A stretch of DNA of 9,679 nt. Source: Alphaproteobacteria bacterium (lineage in GTDB: Bacteria; Pseudomonadota; Alphaproteobacteria; UBA3830). The position numbers and the translations under genes were made by a program. The notes under the pieces were generated by a model. It had not been told where the DNA came from, did no database searches, and saw nothing but the letters and a program-made list of their open reading frames with translations. Position 1 is the stretch's first letter. Every line of letters begins with the position of its first letter. The stretch spans positions 1 to 9,679 of the forward strand of contig BNWK01000046.1 of assembly GCA_025998775.1 (NCBI GenBank). The letters are read 5' to 3'. Shown one piece after another: positions 7,244 to 9,679 of this stretch.

Positions 7244-7249
7244 AATAAA
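7244..7249 (+). terminator. Poly(A) signal of the fibre-like gene
   Basis: AATAAA lies 76 bp downstream of the TGA that ends the 288-aa gene, a usual distance for a eukaryotic polyadenylation signal. With the minus-strand signal at 7211 it makes an overlapping convergent 3' region. Confidence 0.5.
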
Positions 7250-7256
7250 CAATTCT

Positions 7257-7418
7257 TCAATACCCCTTCGGGTTCCAGAAGTCTTTCCCGAACTTCTCCT
7301 CCAACTCCCTCAGCAGCTTCACAGTCACTTTTCTGTCTCCTCCCCTTCCTAACGGAATCTCTTGTGGTATCCTGTTTCCACCAGTGCTCCATTCGATAGC
7401 TTGGAGTAACCCTGTCAT
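7257..7418 (-). CDS. Short protein or 3' end of a decayed gene, unknown function (53 aa from ATG)
   Basis: I do not recognise it. From the ATG at 7418 the frame gives 53 residues ending DFWNPKGY. It is protein-like: IEWSTGGNRIPQEIPLGRGG is followed by a charged helix (VTVKLLRELEEKFGKDF), codon third positions are often G or C, and an AATAAA lies 41 bp after the stop. Reading upstream in the same frame, a TGA interrupts near 7470-7472, beyond which another 40 or so protein-like residues continue (FQEIYQYIPAFQKWVPVF) back to a TGA near 7600. So this may be the tail of a longer gene broken by one stop, or a spliced gene. A second minus frame (7189-7602) covers the same DNA and is also open, so the frame choice is uncertain. 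Confidence 0.4.
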   Translation of the reverse strand: MTGLLQAIEWSTGGNRIPQEIPLGRGGDRKVTVKLLRELEEKFGKDFWNPKGY

Positions 7419-7421
7419 ATG

Positions 7422-7514
7422 CTGGTACGGTAATGGTATATGGCTGGTATGGCGGTTTTTCAACTGGTATCAAAAAACTGGTACCCACTTTTGGAAAGCT
7501 GGTATGTACTGGTA
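7422..7514. repeat. Cluster of six CTGGTA/TACCAG hexamers
   Basis: CTGGTA starts at 7422, 7444, 7464, 7478, 7499 and 7509. The six copies are all in the same orientation and in mixed reading frames, so the repetition is at the DNA level, not a protein repeat. On the minus strand they read TACCAG, just upstream of the ATG at 7418, which would suit repeated regulator sites. Confidence 0.65.
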
Positions 7515-7928
7515 TATTTCTTGGAAGCGAGTTCTGTGAGGCAGTGGTGGAATTGGAGTGACAGTGCATTCTGGAGCACAGGTGCAGCTTCGATACCGTC
7601 ACTTGAGTTGGATCTTTTTTTTCTTTTTCTCGTCCTGTTTCAGAAATGAAATTTTTTAGCTGTCAGAGTTCGACTCCCCCGCACAGCAAAAAAAAAATTT
7701 TTTTTCACATTTTTTAAAAATTTTGGAGTAGTGACTGTGGAATATTGTCGCAAACAAAAGTGGGGATGTCGTATCCAAAGTTTTAGCGCTTAGCTGTAAG
7801 TTGGATGTCTTTCTCTATTATCCTTTTCTGTCACTCATTATACTTTAGCTGCACACGAAGTCCAAAAATAAAGATGGACAAATGAAGTGAATAGAGAAGA
7901 ACAAAAGAAGTGAGGAAAGAAAGTGTGC
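7515..7928. other. Stretch without a convincing gene, with homopolymer tracts
   Basis: No supported coding region was found. The stretch holds a T-rich run at about 7614-7630, a run of ten A followed by eight T at 7688-7705, and a further A/T block to about 7725. The right half (7800-7928) would be the 3' untranslated part of the minus-strand exon ending at 7929, but no AATAAA is visible there on that strand. Confidence 0.5.
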
Positions 7929-8210
7929 TTATTTCACGATCTTCTCTTTCAAGTAGTACATCAGCAGAGCTACGATGGAGGCGTTGTTCAGAGCTTTGCC
8001 GACAAGACGAGAAATGTCGCCGAGAATGGGCTCGCAATTGACTTCCGTAGCGCAGCAGGCATGCATGCGCAATCCGAGTTCGGCGAACAAGCACTTCTCC
8101 TTCTCCTTCTCGCGCATCTCCATGTAATACTGGTAGGGTTTTCTCCTAAGCAGCTCGCCCTCGTCGTATGGGAGCGGCGTAAGCCAAAACTGGCGAACCT
8201 GGTCAACCAC
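7929..8210 (-). CDS. Candidate last exon of a host (cellular) gene, product not recognised
   Basis: The 93-codon minus-strand frame from 8210 ends at TAA (7929-7931). It has no ATG at its start: the codon before GTG at 8210 is a stop, and the DNA just upstream on the minus strand is a pyrimidine tract ending in TTTTAG (8216-8211), which is what a 3' splice site looks like. Base composition is clearly more GC-rich than the transposon genes, with G/C-ending codons (GAG, AAG, CTG, GGC). The peptide reads QVRQFWLTPLPYDEGELL, then a charged helix (YYMEMREKEKEKC), a Cys pair (HACCATEVNC) and a helical end (ASIVALLMYYLKEKIVK). It looks soluble and mostly helical. I cannot name the family. It differs from everything else in the window and is the best sign of host DNA between element pieces. 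The upstream exons were not found. Confidence 0.5.
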   Translation of the reverse strand: MVDQVRQFWLTPLPYDEGELLRRKPYQYYMEMREKEKEKCLFAELGLRMHACCATEVNCEPILGDISRLVGKALNNASIVALLMYYLKEKIVK

Positions 8211-8227
8211 CTAAAAGGGAAGGAACA
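8211..8227 (-). promoter_or_regulatory. Candidate 3' splice site (acceptor) with pyrimidine tract
   Basis: On the minus strand a run of C and T ends in CCCTTTTAG directly before GTGGTTGACC of the exon at 8210. The tract continues as a longer pyrimidine-rich stretch to about 8240. The in-frame stop formed by TAG means coding sequence must enter by splicing if the exon is real. Confidence 0.45.
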
Positions 8228-8480
8228 AAAAGGGGAAAGAGAAAAAAGAACAAGAACTGTCTGGTTGTACAAGTAGTATGTGTATGGCGCAAAAGGGCCC
8301 GATTCGTTTGCATCCCTTTTCTAAAAGCCCTTCACTTTTGAGATATTTCCCTGGTGATTTAATAAGTGTAAATTTTCTGTCATACGCAAGAAACCATCTA
8401 CAGATTCATTTTTGGGCATCTCACGCCTACTTCAGAAATGGAAATCTTTTTCTATTTTTTGATTTTTTAATTCCTAAGAA

Positions 8481-8783
8481 ATGAAACGAGCTGACAAAAT
8501 TGAAATGCTTCTGAGACTTGGTGTTCAAAGGGAGGAAATATTAGCATACCTAAACGATCCACATACAAAATTTAGTCCCAATGAACAATTACTCAGACAC
8601 TTAAAGGACCTAAAATATACTGGTAAAATGAGTACAAATAAAATAGAGTCATTTCTCAACTATTGGGAGTATCCGAAGGTTGATAAAAAAATTGCTGAAG
8701 AAATAGATTTAGAGATAAAAGAATATCAACAATCAAGAAATACATATATTCGAGAGTGTATTTCAAAGGGATATACATTTTAA
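8481..8783 (+). CDS. Hypothetical protein (100 aa), probably transposon-borne
   Basis: I do not recognise this gene. The ATG at 8481 has A at -3. The protein is helical and charged, and its start (KRADKIEMLLRLGVQREEIL) resembles a small helix-turn-helix-like or bundle domain; the C-terminal half is Lys/Glu-rich and ends CISKGYTF. No signal peptide or membrane segment is visible. AT-rich codons match the element genes and not the GC-richer exon beside it. It stands alone, 270 bp from the exon and 378 bp from the integrase end, transcribed towards the integrase. No poly(A) signal was found nearby on its strand. Confidence 0.5.
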   Translation: MKRADKIEMLLRLGVQREEILAYLNDPHTKFSPNEQLLRHLKDLKYTGKMSTNKIESFLNYWEYPKVDKKIAEEIDLEIKEYQQSRNTYIRECISKGYTF

Positions 8784-9160
8784 AGAAATTTTATTTCTCC
8801 TGTAGAGAGTATGTAGCTGGGTACGTTTGAATCTCATTTTGCCCTTTTGCAGAGAACACCCCAAAAACGTATCCCACAGTCATCCCAGACATGTCTAACA
8901 CTTCTTTAAACAAAAACGAACTCCATCAACCCCTTTTGCTCAGTTTACCAAACTTGGTTACCAAAGAAATCAAAAAAGTTAAATATCTCGAAAAACACTA
9001 ATAATAAAAAACAAAAATTTTCACCAATGCCTTCATTTCGAAAAACACTTCAATTTTTCAACGAAGAAATTTTAAATAGTAAACTTTACTGAGAAAATTA
9101 ACTTGGTAAAAAGAGTTTTTCGCTTTGTTTCTGAATTTCACTTCAAAAAAAACATCGGAT
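8784..9160. other. AT-rich gap between the 100-aa gene and the integrase
   Basis: No gene is supported in these 377 bp. The stretch holds the inverted partner of the 3447-3588 motif set (8819-8969) and a 12-bp direct repeat, TCGAAAAACACT, at 8988-8999 and 9038-9049. In Polintons the integrase lies near one end, so a terminal inverted repeat could be expected close to here. Confidence 0.5.
8988..9049. repeat. Pair of 12-bp direct repeats
   Basis: TCGAAAAACACT occurs at 8988-8999 and again at 9038-9049, 50 bp apart, just downstream of the integrase stop. Such AT-rich words recur by chance fairly easily, so the biological meaning is open. Confidence 0.55.
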
Positions 9161-9679
9161 TTAAACTTTTATGAAAGGAGGAATAACTATGCGCTTAAAT
9201 TCTGGATAATTGCGAAGCAAATCAACAACACAATTACCACGCTCATATTTAACAAATCTTCCTAACTCATCAAAGTTTCGTCGGCGCTTAGTGAATTTGC
9301 GGTCAGTCTTTGCCAAGTCAAGATGAACAAGTAAGATTGCACCTTTAGGATAAGTCAAGTATCCATTCATTTGGCGTTTGAAATCAACTTCTTTCAATTT
9401 ATCTTGACAATGCTTGATGTATAGTGCTTCCAGTTCTGGGTCTTGCTGCATCTCTGCGGGAGTGAATTTATTTAAGAACGCAGAATGAACAGTATTATTG
9501 TAAATTCTAACGACATTTCCCAAGAGATTTTCATCATTGAACGCATCTTCTTTGTAACCGCTAGCTCTTCCAACTAAATTACGGATAGTTTTGATTGCGG
9601 CGTCAATGATATTATAGCTATTTGTCATTCTAAATGATGCTCTCGATTTTGGGCGACCTTCGGTCGCACTCAGCGCCAA
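9161..9679 (-). CDS. Maverick/Polinton integrase, C-terminal 172 residues (partial at right edge)
   Basis: The frame enters from the right edge and ends at TAA (9161-9163). In the visible part, residues 19-38 (TNSYNIIDAAIKTIRN) match the end of the retroviral-type catalytic core of Polinton integrases, where ..GIIDR.IRTIR is usual. Residues 59-80 (IYNNTVHSAFLNKFTPAEMQ) match the YNNTxHxS..xTPxEM helix. Residues 108-172 form the C-terminal SH3/chromo-like part, with KFTKRRRNFDELGRF and a closing IVIPPF. Known role: it joins the ends of the linear element into host DNA, making a short target duplication. The catalytic D, D and E residues lie upstream of the window or are not clear here, so activity cannot be judged. 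The first 18 visible residues (LSATEGRPKSRASF) are unlike the family and are encoded by a GC-rich hairpin. Confidence 0.9.
   Translation of the reverse strand: MALSATEGRPKSRASFRMTNSYNIIDAAIKTIRNLVGRASGYKEDAFNDENLLGNVVRIYNNTVHSAFLNKFTPAEMQQDPELEALYIKHCQDKLKEVDFKRQMNGYLTYPKGAILLVHLDLAKTDRKFTKRRRNFDELGRFVKYERGNCVVDLLRNYPEFKRIVIPPFIKV
9653..9667. repeat. Perfect GC-rich hairpin at the integrase edge
   Basis: GCGACC-TTC-GGTCGC is a perfect 6-bp stem with a 3-base loop. It stands out against AT-rich surroundings and lies inside the integrase frame, where it encodes ATEGR. It may mark the edge of a small inserted repeat. Confidence 0.7.

Noticed and set aside
7502..7643. Plus-strand intron pattern GTATGT ... 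TTTCAG
   Set aside because: No supported coding frame lies on either side on the plus strand, and the GTATGT belongs to the CTGGTA repeat cluster.
7660..7697. A pol III B-box-like word (AGTTCGACTCC at about 7666) followed by GCACAGCA and a run of A, resembling the 3' end of a tRNA or a tRNA-derived SINE
   Set aside because: The T-arm stem would have at least two mismatches, no 5' acceptor strand GCTGTGC lies at the right distance upstream, and no A box at normal spacing was found.
1..9679. CRISPR array, rRNA, tRNA genes or bacterial promoters and ribosome binding sites
   Set aside because: No direct-repeat/spacer array, no recognisable structured RNA and no Shine-Dalgarno pattern before the starts; the gene content is eukaryotic and transposon-like.

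Overview
This window looks like an AT-rich eukaryotic genome region built mostly from Maverick/Polinton-type DNA transposons (virus-like, self-synthesising elements). The evidence is two protein-primed family B DNA polymerase (pPolB) genes, one retrovirus-like integrase with the C-terminal features of Polinton integrases, and several small element-style genes. One GC-richer segment (7929-8210, minus strand) looks like the last exon of an intron-containing gene, with a pyrimidine tract and TTTTAG just before it. That points to an intron-containing host, possibly an animal, but the species cannot be named from this sequence.

Layout: Positions 1-3246 hold a minus-strand cluster read from right to left: a 107-aa unknown protein, a 91-aa coiled-coil protein, and the first 844 residues of an intact pPolB that runs off the left edge. 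Positions 3247-3604 are a divergent intergenic region with four 13-bp tandem repeats, an intron-like segment and a TATA box. Positions 3605-7168 hold a plus-strand cluster: a second, broken pPolB (frameshifted near 4100 and cut off just before the polymerase palm), a 170-aa charged protein, and a 288-aa protein with a fibre-like layout whose start codon appears to be TTG instead of ATG. Facing it, a short minus-strand coding remnant ends at 7257, and the two share a convergent 3' region with an AATAAA on each strand. Positions 7464-7928 are mostly non-coding with homopolymer tracts. The candidate host exon follows at 7929-8210. An unrecognised 100-aa plus-strand ORF lies at 8481-8783. A 377-bp AT-rich gap follows, and the C-terminal 172 residues of a Polinton integrase enter from the right edge on the minus strand.

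How the parts fit: pPolB would copy the element from a protein primer and the integrase would insert it; the small proteins and the fibre-like protein would be accessory or virion-type functions. No capsid, packaging ATPase or Ad-type maturation protease was seen here. Both polymerases carry, ahead of the exonuclease, a region that looks like an OTU-type cysteine protease followed by a C2HC zinc finger. The two polymerases are clearly homologous but far apart in sequence and lie on opposite strands, so the window probably joins pieces of two different element lineages. A set of three short motifs occurs in inverted orientation with similar spacing at 3447-3588 and 8819-8969, flanking the plus-strand cluster. 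It could be a worn terminal or promoter module. These functional statements rest on recognised motifs; no database search was made.
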